Assembly: GCA_020543525.1 (NCBI GenBank)
Contig: JAHYIO010000036.1
Coordinates: 806,001 to 870,000, forward strand
Source of the DNA: Coriolopsis trogii
Lineage: Eukaryota; Basidiomycota; Agaricomycetes; Polyporales; Polyporaceae
Direction of reading: 5' to 3'
Length of the DNA stretch: 64,000 bases
Positions within the stretch are counted from its first letter, which is position 1. Each line of letters starts with the position of its first letter. The position numbers were made by a program, and so were the translations under genes. Under the pieces are notes generated by a model. The model saw only the letters and a list, made by a program, of their open reading frames with translations, made no database searches and was not told the origin of the DNA. Of this stretch, positions 24,429 through 33,997 are shown piece by piece.

Positions 24429-25248
24429 TCACCTCTCCCCGCCTCCAAGCTTTCTGTTCCGAGAACAACGCCCACGGCTGGTCGACGGCTGGTCCGACTT
24501 CCACTTGTCCGACGCATTGTAGAACTCGGACTCTCCCCCATCGATCGCTCTCCACAGCTTCGACGGAATGACGTCCTCTTCCTCAGCTTTCACGTTGGCG
24601 ATCTTGAACCGTGTCAGGTCCTGTAGGCCCTGGAGGGTGCACCTCAGTCTCCGAAGCGGATCCCGGACTTCGACCGACTGCCGACAACAGGTGCACCAAG
24701 TATGGGGTCGCCGCTTTCGACCCCGTCTCCTCGGGGAGGCCATACGATGTGAAGCCGAAGAAATCTGCTGGGTCGACCGCGCTCTGTTACGGTTACCAGC
24801 CTCCGATCGCGAGGCTGTCGATGAAACTCATACTCGACATGAGGTCACCGTCCTCTGGTATGGCCGGATAGGATGCCTTCATGATCTCATCCAGGGAGTC
24901 CGCGATCTCCGACTTGAAGTTGTCCTGGCCTTCCGCCTCCGTCGACGACACCTGGTTCAGCCAGCTCAACATCTGCTCGAAGAACTTCACAGCGTCCTCA
25001 TCCGTTTTCACGGCCTCCGCTTCAGCTTCCCGCTTCGTCAACCGATCCGTCGCGGCGCCCTCGACGAATTCTATCTTGACCTTCTTCACCGCCGGAGCCA
25101 CCGTACCCGCAGAGGTGAACGCGTCGTCTTCGCGTGGCCGCTTGCTCCCTGATTGCGGATCAGGCGTTGGTGCACTGGCGGGTGTGGCAGGCGTGGGTGG
25201 CGGCTTCTCCGCAGGACTTGACGCATCAGGCGCAGCAGTGATCTTCAT
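24429..25248 (-). pseudogene. broken fragment of an unrecognised gene (fragment B)
   Basis: Reads from an ATG at 25248 as MKITAAPDASSPAEKPPPTP, a proline-rich N-terminus, then KRPREDDAFTSAG (nuclear-localisation-like), KKVKIEFVEGAATDRLTKRE, FFEQMLSWLNQVSS, FKSEIADSLDEIMKASYPAI and MSSMSFIDSLAIGGW. Two in-frame stops follow immediately. The same frame then resumes sensibly as SAVDPADFFGFTSYGLPEE. A frameshift leads into ANVKAEEEDVIPSKLWRAID and SEFYNASDKWKSD. The restored character after stops and shift marks it as a decayed copy of a real, probably nuclear, protein. The family is not recognised. It is head-to-head with fragment A. Confidence 0.6.
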
Positions 25249-25249
25249 C

Positions 25250-25690
25250 CCAGTTGTCCATTGACTCGCTCATCCAGAACCTCAGCATCCCTCATCCCCC
25301 GTCGACGGAGGACCCGATGTCGCCCAACGCTCCTCCCTCTCACCACATGAACGGCACCTCCAACGGCGCCGCTCCGCTGCAGAACGGATTCTCGCACTAC
25401 CTCCCGCCCGACTCATTATCCAACAGCGGCCTGAACGACACGTCGCAGCCGGCGACACGCTCCTCAGCCAGATCGGGATGGCTCGGGTGTCGGTTTCGGC
25501 AAAGGGACGAGCGATGGCGGCAGGGGCGGACTGGACTACCCGGGCATCACAGACCAGTACGACCACAGCACGCGGATAGACGGGACGTTGATCGAGGAGG
25601 CGAGCATGGAGCAGCTCACTGCGTTCCTCGACGAGGCGAGCGCGGAGGTGGCGGCCATGGTTGGGTCGGGGAGACCTTGCATGGCTTTGG
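25250..25690 (+). pseudogene. broken fragment of an unrecognised gene (fragment A)
   Basis: A protein-like stretch starting without an ATG, within 10 bp of the divergent fragment B: SIDSLIQNLSIPHPPSTEDP, PPSHHMNGTSNGAAPLQNGF, SHYLPPDSLSNSGLNDT. After a frame change it continues as FGKGTSDGGRGGLDYPGITD and IDGTLIEEASMEQLTAFLDE. The frame change and missing start suggest a decayed exon of a gene that was or is a head-to-head neighbour of fragment B's parent. No family is recognised. Confidence 0.45.
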
Positions 25691-25892
25691 CACCGGTTGT
25701 TTCGGTGTTGGTGCGGGCTTATTCCTCGGCGACTTGGGTATCTGGAGGCAATTTGTGTGATGTGTAGGAGTGGCGGCGGTGGGAGTCTCTGGAGTCGGCG
25801 TCGGTGTCGGCTTCTTCAGGATCGGCGTGCCCATAGGAGGAGACACATGGACGGGGTCGGTGAGGGTGGTGCGGCGGCGGATGCGAACAACA

Positions 25893-26935
25893 TGGGGCTC
25901 TGTTCGTCTTTCCAAAGTCGTTGCCTGGCTACAAAACCCTGCCCACATCTCCCTGCCCACTGACTCTCCAAGGCCTGCAGGGGGGAACAGGGCGGCGTTC
26001 ACCATGCTCCTTCACCGCGAAATGGGCCACACCGATATACTCATTGGCTCTTCGTCTGCATCCGCTCGCGATCCGCCTCCCGATTGGGCCGGAGGACCCA
26101 TTCTGGGCGGTCATACGAAAGGTGCAGCAGGTCGAGCGGGAGGCCGAAGCGGATAGCGTGTCATACAAGTCCATCATGCGTGCTCTGGGAAAGGACAAGG
26201 CGGACACCGTGGAGGGATCGCGGCCTCTCTTCCGCGTACGGTTCTTCGACGCGACCGACTCTCTGCAAGAGCACTTCCTTTGCACCACCAGCCTCACCTT
26301 GATTGTCACCATCTTCGTCAGGCCACAGCAAGAATCGAGTCGAGCCTCTATCGTGCCGCACATCTGTGCTGCTCCGTCGCGTGGCTGCGAACCCCCTGGC
26401 ACAGGTCGGATCCGTCCCGCTGCTGACCCCTCCCCGGCACGCGAAGCTGTCCAACCCGACCGCCGATCTGAACTGGTGCGACTTCGACGGCGCCATCCCA
26501 CACGTATTCTCCCGGAATGCAAGGCAGTGGCCCGATCGCACCTGCGTCGTCCAGTGCATCCCCTCTGCAAGTCTTGATGAGCGGCAGGAGAAGCGCACAT
26601 TCACGTACAGCCAGAGCTTGCACGCGTCCAACATTCTCGCGCATCACCTGCTCCAGAACGGGCTGCAGAGAGAGGAGGTCGTCACGGCTTACGCCTACCG
26701 CAGCGTCGAGCTGGTCGTGGCCATGCTCAAGCCCGGCGCGACGTTCTCAGTCATCAACCCGGCGTACCCGCCTTCGAGGCAGACGATCTACCTGAAGGTC
26801 GCTCAGCCTCGTGCGCTCGTCGTCCTTAAGGATCGTCCTTAAGGGTGCGGGAAGGATTTCGCCCTCCGTTCGCGACTTCATCACCAGATCCCCTCGCTTC
26901 GAAATGCCTTCTTCGTCGGTGACGTGCTAACGAAG
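25893..26935 (+). pseudogene. LYS2: Lys2 alpha-aminoadipate reductase, N-terminal fragment
   Basis: Alpha-aminoadipate reductase catalyses the ATP- and NADPH-dependent reduction step of fungal lysine biosynthesis. The fragment opens with RLSKVVAWLQNPAHISLPTD, the N-terminal region of fungal Lys2. A deletion follows PRPAGGNR, then HTDILIGSSSASARD; a shift leads to LAIRLPIGPEDPFWAVIRKV, YKSIMRALGKDKADTVEGSR and LFRVRFFDATDS. A second shift gives RRVAANPLAQVGSVPLLTPP, TADLNWCDFDGAIPHVFSRN, RTFTYSQSLHASNILAHHLL and GATFSVINPAYPPSRQTIYL, the start of the adenylation domain. Similarity fades around SPSVRDF. The rest of adenylation, carrier and reductase domains are missing. It uses three reading frames and is clearly inactive. 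Confidence 0.85.
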
Positions 26936-27813
26936 CGTGACTGCCTGCTTCTGCAGTCTCTGACTGTCCCAATTTTCCCTAAATCGCTCCGGATATGTCC
27001 GGATTGAATTAGCCTAAAATACCTCCGGATGGGGCTCAGATGCACAGTTAGAGCCGAAAATACCCATCTTGATGCGCATTGGGAGGGTACTTAGATGCGA
27101 GAATGAACATCTGGATGCTTGGCCCTTCCGGATACGGTAATGAAAGCTCTGACATTGGCTGCCAATGTGCGCGTCATCATGTAAGGCGAGACCGAGACGC
27201 AGCGGGCGGTGTCGTACTTCCTCATCCCCTCAATGACCAGGGAAGTGACGTTCTTGTCTAATGGATGGCGCCAGCTGGTTGCCTTGGAGGACGACCTAGC
27301 TATACTTGGGGTAGTCATGGTTGGCCATGCATCTCACCGATCGCAATCCGCTCACGCACCTTGCTGCTGCTGAGCGTGCACTCTCTCTCTCCAATGCCAA
27401 CGAAGTGTATCCTACTGTAGAGCGCTGCATCCCGGTTGCTGCGTGCTGGTGCTGCGTGCTGGCGGTCAGAATATAGTGGTCGTCCTCCTGTTGAAGTGAT
27501 TGACTGCAGTGGGTGTCACAGGAGAACCAGGTCACATAGTGTGTATTCCAGGGCCTGGCAAGGTACAGCGAAAGCATAGAAAAGACATGGACACCAATAC
27601 CAGCCCATAACTATTGTTGGTTAGAAGAGAGTAGAACGCGTGGTAGCGGAACCGACACAATGGCTTACGTAATGGTCTAGCATTCGCCGTTTGTGACACT
27701 GATGGACGGAAAGCATGCAGCGTTGTTGGCAAACCCCAAGACACAGATTGCCAAGAAACAATAACGATTCGTTGCGAAGACAAATATGAGCATACAACCG
27801 ACAGGTGTTCACA
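26936..27813. other. intergenic region with CCGGAT-rich repeat block
   Basis: No gene recognised. Between about 26970 and 27140 the motif CCGGAT recurs at least five times in AT-rich surroundings. The stretch ctaaatcgctccggata closely resembles one at about 19657 on the other side of the gene-fragment mosaic, in the same orientation. The rest (27150-27810) shows only short, unconvincing open frames. Confidence 0.4.
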
Positions 27814-29965
27814 CTAAGGCTTTGAGGCCCGAGTACTACTACGAGTAGAACGAACACCCTGTCCAGAGCCCTGCACGTCCTGCTGGCTAACCACCTTCGT
27901 CCTACCATGTGCACTGCCCCTTGTTGACCCCCTGGCAGGCGCTGCTGAGTCGTTGGTCACCACAGGGGGTGGGACTGGGTTGGATGGACCACTGTGTGCG
28001 TTGACTGGGACCTTTGCCTTGCTGGCCTTGGCGCGTTTGCCAGACTTCGGAAGGGGCCGTGTTGGACGGGTGGAGGGAGGTTGTTCTTCGTCTGGGTCAG
28101 AATCCTCCCTCAGATTAGCAGGGACAGCTTTGAGATGAGAAGCTCCATGGTGTGCCCTCTGGTTCACCTGTAGGCGAGAAAGCGCCTGGGTGATTTGTGC
28201 TGGACCGGGCAAGTCATGCGAAGCGGACAAGCGAGCGGGTGGGTCCTGGGGCGAAGGTGAGCGTGTAGGAGGTGTGTCCTCAGGGCGAGGAGTGGCGGAT
28301 CCGCTCTCTGTCTCATTGCCCTCGGAAACACCCCCGGTAGGAGATGGGAGGCGATCTGGCCGCACCTGTGGCCCAGGGTTAACCGAGTGCTGGCCAGGAC
28401 GTGCTGGAAATAGCTGCGGGAGGTCTATATCGGAGTCGTCCTCGTCGAGCAAGGCGGACAGCTGTGCATTGTCGTGGACCACATCGTCCTGATCGTTGGG
28501 CGAGTCAGATTGGGAGCCCTCGCCCTGGTTGCCCGGATTGGTGGGAAAGACGATATCGTTCAGCCACTGCATGGTGCGCTGAATGGCCTTGGTGTGCTGG
28601 TTCTGCAAGAGGAACTTGAGGTATTCGTCGTATAGCTTCTCCCAAATGTTTGACGTCATAGCGGCTTCGCCGGAGCAAGCATACATGCACTTGAGAAGTG
28701 TACATTGAGTAATCATGCCCAACGAATATGAGGCAGCGCACCACATACCAGGCATGCAGCGAATGCCAATTGGCTCCAGGAAATCTCTTCGACCTCCCTT
28801 CGCTTTGCTCTAGAGGCTTTGCGGCGTATGATTTTGCCGTCGGCGGCGAAGGCATTATGACCCCAATTTATGACAACAAGGGTCTGTAATCAAATTGTTA
28901 GCTCGGCATTGCGAAGAGATCATGGGAAGATGTGATTACCTTCGGAATGGCGAGCTGCCGGAAGACCTGCTTGAAGTCCCTATGAGAGCCCTCAGGGAAG
29001 AGGATGGGAGCCCAGCGGTCTTGAACGCCCTTGCCGAACCAAAAGCGAGCAACGTTTGGATCATCGAAGTTCTTGATGTGGCCGAAGATCACCCCCCAAC
29101 AGCTCTTGACGTCTGAGATTAGGTGGCCACGCTCGTTGCCCATGGCGTTGTTGAACTAAGCGAATGGGCACTGGTCAGAATCTGTCACGAGGAGTAGGTG
29201 AATATTACTTACGGTTTCTTGAAACCACGAATCACTCAGCCACGTCCTCATGTGAGGCGGCACAAATAGATACAGCTCTGCGCCCAAAGCTACAAGCGTG
29301 CCTGCCTTCTCGTTTTTGGAGGGATAGCGATGTTCGTAGTTGAGGGGGTCAATACCGGGCGGTGGCTCTGGGAGGTTGAATACGGAGGGTGGAGGGCTGT
29401 ATATACGACACAGGAAACAATACTCGCGAGCGACGGAACCAATATTCTTCGCCTGCTGTTCGAGCGGGGAGAGCGGCTTGTCCTTGCGCTTACGGAGTCT
29501 CTTGCTGCATTGCGAACACAGCAGCTGCTTTTTGGCGGCTTGCTCAGCCTTGAGAGCGAGCTGCTCTTCGAGAAGGCCGGCCACAACGACCTGTGCTTCC
29601 CCAACGAACTGGATGTGGGCATAGGACTCAGCTATACGTACACAAAAACTAGCATGAAAGGCACTCACCTCCGTAAGCGACACAAAATCAGCGATCGGGT
29701 TGCAGTCCAAGAGTCGCCTGGCACGCTCTTCCAGGGTTGCACCCCTGGCCTTCTCTTTACCTTTCCCTCCCTTCGTTTTCTCCTTCGCCTTTGAACTTGC
29801 TCCGGCTGTACCGACGTTGGAAGCGGCGTGTTGCGAGAAGTCCTGATGGTCATCGGAGTCCTCTTCCGAGCCTGAGCTGATTCCCTCGAGGTCGAAGACT
29901 TCGCCGTCTAAGTCGGAGTCTGGAGGCTGCCGAAGTCTCGATGCGCGGTGTCCGCGGCCAGGCAT
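27814..29965 (-). CDS. uncharacterised Agaricomycete protein, transposon-rich context
   Basis: Exon 1 starts MPGRGHRASRLRQPPDSDLD, an acidic and lysine-rich low-complexity region. It continues to ERARRLLDCNPIADFVSLTE, and exon 2 has FVGEAQVVVAGLLEEQLALK, a CxxC pair in QLLCSQCSKRLRKRKDK, then YCFLCRIYSPPP. After an intron at about 29212-29158 come FNNAMGNERGHLISDVKSCW, VARFWFGKGVQDRWAPILFP and FRQLAIPK. The next exon reads TLVVINWGHNAFAADGKIIR, and the last gives CMYACSGEAAMTSNIWEKLY. A serine/proline-rich tail ends STRASKP and stop. Introns are canonical and frames open. The FNNAMGNER-to-WGHNAF block is of a type I associate with uncharacterised, often repeated Agaricomycete proteins found near transposons. 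No enzymatic motif is seen. The CxxC pattern could bind zinc. Confidence 0.62.
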
Positions 29966-32900
29966 CTGCAGCAGGCTGTTCAGTGACCGGGCACAAGTAT
30001 TCGGGGAGTACGTACACTTGAGACTGTGTGAAGAAGAGGACGAACGCAGCGACGATGTGGAAGAATGAGTGATACAACAATGCCAGCAGGGAACAGGGAG
30101 TGGTGGAGAAACGATGAAGAGACGGTCTGATATATAAGAGCCATATAAAATGATTTCAAGTCAGCACCCAAATGAGGGCGCGGCACGAGTGCCTTCGTGC
30201 TTGCCATGTTGCACTGGCAGAGTCGACATGATCCTACTGTGAAAGCAGGGCCGTCATTGACCAAGAAGGCCAGTAGACTAAGAAAGAAGCCTGAGGCTCC
30301 GAGTCTTCAAGTCTATTCAAGGATATGGAAAGTCTTCCCTTACCGGACAAACAACCTGCGCGGAATCTCACTTGTGACGGCCGGACTGGGCCTCGCAAAA
30401 CGACAGAAGGAAAAAAAAAACAGACATGACTACGTACAAGCCTGCTTGTTAAGGTCCGGCATGGGCGGAGAACCTAAGATGGTAGGACGCCGTCCTAATC
30501 AAGTGGGTGACGCCTGCAACGTGCATAACCTCCTGCTTGCCTGCCTGTGTAACATCGTAAAGATCAATCTGATATTCAAATTCCAACCGGGCAGTTATTT
30601 TTGTAGGGCGACTGCGGAAGGCATGCCATCTCAGAATGCTGTCCACCTGCCCTGACGATCAATTAAGGCTGTGTCGGAAATGAGAAACATGCGTAATTCT
30701 GCATCAGAGCAATGTACGCACGATGCTAGGACCCCAGTGCTGAAAATGCTAAGGTAGAAGTCGCCGGATCTCCAAGGGCAGGAGCAGAGCGTTGTTGTTC
30801 TGTTACGCACTCTTGTAATGCTGACGTCTTCTGAAAAGGGTCCAGCCCGGCAGAGATTGCCTCGTTCACCGCGTCCCTGAGCAGCTGCTGGTGGACTGGC
30901 GAGTCATGGAGCTTGCACGTGTAAGAATCAAGGCTGTTCTTTGGGTAGCGGCGGACCCATGCCTTGCATCGTCAGGTTGCGCGACGGTCCGGCGAACGTG
31001 AGGGATAGGTGAATCGAGTTCTGGTGCAGGGATCGCGAATCACAGGTCACCAGGCAGAGGACACAAGGTGTAGGCTGTTGCATATGGGCGTGTATGGGTC
31101 CCATCATGCGGAGTGGCGGACAGCGGACAGGCGGCGCGGAATGGGATCGGCAAGACCGCAGACACGACCGACGGAATTCGGGCTCGGCCTAACGGATCCT
31201 GACAGTGTGGGGTGCAAGGTCCAGGTTTTCGATCTGACGGGCCACGGCTGGCCAAAGACAGACGGACGAGGCATGCGCGCCATTCTGCGGTCCGAAGAGA
31301 CGGCGGTATTTTCGCGTCTCGCGGAATTTTGGCTCAGTTTAGCGCTCTTGACACTGTGACCCCTCGCGGTCGCCGATATCTGGACATCTTAGCTGCCAGG
31401 ATGAGTGCGCGGGTCGTGGTTGCGGCTGTCACTGACAGTGCGTGTGCGTGTTGCATGCGAGCGAGTGTGGCCCTTGCCTGGAGGCGAGGACACTCGTGCT
31501 GGAGTGTCCAAAAATATCCTACCCGCGCTATTCTTGGGCGATCTGGAGGCATGCGATGAATAGAAACCGGATGGGCGATGCATGCAGGACGCGAGCGATC
31601 TCACCTGCGGACGTGGAACATGGCATGGAAGCCGCGCGGTGACAAGCGTCCGTTCGGACATGTACAAGGCTTCAGAGCTCCAGAGGAAATGAGCGGTGTC
31701 CTAGGGTGTCCTATGGGAAAGCGAGCTGCACAGCGTCCAGATGTCGATGCGAGGCATGCATAGTTGGTCATGTAGCGACGACGAGTTCAGCGTGCACGAT
31801 GCCAATATCGTGCTGAGATGAGAACAAGATGAAATGAGATGAAACGCCACCTTCCGACTCATCCAAGGGTGCCTGCTCGTGCACTGGTGAGTGAACGGGA
31901 GCGGCATACCAATATGCGCCCACACGAGTCAGCTGCTGACACGGTCCCGCTCAGAGATGGGGACGCGATGAGATTGGCACGCCTTTGCGTACACCAGGAG
32001 GGCCACGAGGATCGATCGCGATGAGCCATTGAAAGTGCGGGAAGGAGAGAAGTCGTTCAGGCCTTCTCTCGTTCTGGCATGCATGTGTGCGCGGCATTTT
32101 CATCTGGGATATCGGCTGGCATCTGGGACGTGTCGACGTCGCGCTGCAGCTGCGGGCAGGCCAATGGGTATGCTGGTGCTGATACAACATATGGCATTAA
32201 CAGCGCTTGCGGGTACAAGGTTCGGGGGCAGTGGCACACGCACAACAGAAACTCTTGGCAATGACATGTCAGCGGAAGGCGTCGTTCGGGGGTACCAGAT
32301 GAAGAGATAGGATGAATCATGAGAGAGATGACGATGATTGTGTGTCTGACGGAGGACAAGCATTCGCAGACGGATACATGAGCCTGAGGCAGTACTCTTG
32401 AGACCGATCAGGCTGTGTACATGTAGAGAAAGGAGCTCTCCGAGGAATGTATGACTCTATGAGTCTCCCTGCGCGAATGGAGAGAGAGGGAGGAGTGATA
32501 TCACAAGACCCGTCGTCAGAATCTAGACTCGGCCGTCGGTTGTGGGCTGCAGAGGCGCCGCACAAGACACGAGTCTATCACCATATCCGTCGACTGATCG
32601 GCGGCGGGGGGCGCACGGGACACCGGATGGGTCACTCGAAAGGGAACGCCGGCCGGCGGGTGATCGATCGTCGTTGCTGGCATGCGGGGTAGCTGAGGCT
32701 ATTTACTTCCACGCACTGCCTCTCGGCGCAGTCCTTGGCTCGCGGGTGTCTTACGTCGCCTCCAGCAGAATCGACTGGGCAGAGCGGACAAGCAGGTCGG
32801 CATGCAGTGAGAGAAGGAGAGGGGAGAGAGGATGGGAGAAAGTTGGGAAGAGGGAGAGAGGCTGGCAAGACGCATACGCATCAATTGAGGCGAGATCGGG

Positions 32901-33070
32901 TGGGTGGAGATGGATGATGTTGGGAATCTGAGATGGCGAAGGGGCGATGGACGTGAAACGGGAAGTTGCGAATACGATTGGGCGTTGTTATGGAAAGTCC
33001 GCGCGGGATTCGAGGGTGTTCTTGGCGACATATGCGGTATGTCCACGCAGGATTGCAGTCTGGACATGAC
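29966..33070. other. 3.1-kb region with no recognisable gene
   Basis: The longest empty stretch of the window. Many short open frames overlap on both strands, as expected of GC-balanced non-coding DNA, but none shows family motifs or consistent splicing. A short A-run occurs near 30411-30422. Between 32750 and 32930 the plus strand is purine-rich (gaga/gagg runs). No tRNA, LTR or inverted repeat could be established by eye. Confidence 0.45.
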
Positions 33071-33074
33071 ACTG

Positions 33075-33850
33075 TCACGGCCGAGGGGCGACATGACTTG
33101 CGGACTTGGGTGTCTCGTCACGAGAGATTGATGATATGTCCAACTCCGGTGATGCACGGGCCATTGGTAAAGCCTGTAGGGACGAAGAAAGAGAGCCACC
33201 CGAGCCCTGAGAGCAAGGTGGGAGTTGGAACTGGGGTTCAGCAGGGAGACTGTTCTTAGGGAATTGCTGTTGGGCCTGTATGTGCGGCAGGTTCACAGAA
33301 CTGCTGGTGGAGGAATATGACGGAGAGCGCGAATGCGGCTTGTGAGCAGGTGGTACAGACACCGGCGGAACCGGACTTCGGCGAAAGGGCCTCTAGGTGA
33401 GGAAGCAAATGGGGAAGCTCAGGGGATTCTCGCTTCGGCACAGGAATGGTTGAGCCGTACCCAGGAGAGGAATGTTGGGCACTGTGAGGGGAGACAGGGG
33501 TGAGGGACCTTTCCTCCGCTTCGAAACCCCGGACACGCCTATCAACCAGGTCGGGCGTTGTAGAATGAGCGGAGGCCACGGATGCACGGTGATCTCGTGC
33601 AACTTGAATGCTTTCATATGGTTCCTTCTTGTCAGGGGACCACTGGTCGGTGTCGTTTAATGTCTGCCGGTAGGAGTCGGAACGCGTATTGTTAAGCGGA
33701 AAGCGATTTCGAGATGCATTCACTGGTGGTGAGTACGCACTGTATTGCTCTGTCACCGGCTGGGAAACGGCCTTGAGGAGGCTTACCATGTGTCTGCTTC
33801 CAGTTGTCTGATAGCTCAAACATGAGCGTGGTGGTTGTGTCTGGTGGGGG
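33075..33850 (-). pseudogene. serine/proline-rich coding remnant, possibly regulatory protein
   Basis: Reading the minus strand from about 33850 gives MTNIPPPDTTTTLMFELSDN then WKQTH before a possible donor site. A long frame follows with QYSAYSPPVNASRNRFPLNN, DTDQWSPDKKEPYESIQVAR and YGSTIPVPKRESPELPHLLP. Near 33370 the sensible reading moves by one base into PVPPVSVPPAHKPHSRSPSY and SSVNLPHIQAQQQFPKNSLP. This composition is like the disordered part of a fungal transcription factor, but no DNA-binding domain is present. The phases of the first junction and the later shift do not fit normal introns, so a decayed gene is favoured. Confidence 0.35.
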
Positions 33851-33997
33851 GATGTTGGTCATGGTGCAGGCGCTACTGTCCAGCTGAGCGGGCCGGAACC
33901 GTTCGGGTAATGCTGTACCCAGGAAGAAATTGCACTTTGGTGGACCTCAAAAGAGTAAGTGATGAAATTGAATACAGTAGTTGTTGTACAGTCCAGT

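Noticed and set aside
19640..27140. Classical Helitron or KDZ element containing the whole mosaic.
   Set aside because: No Rep/helicase, no KDZ transposase and no diagnostic termini could be read; kept only as a hypothesis in the findings.
31000..33000. Many frames of 60-130 codons on both strands.
   Set aside because: Mutually overlapping, low-complexity, and without consistent intron borders or recognisable domains.
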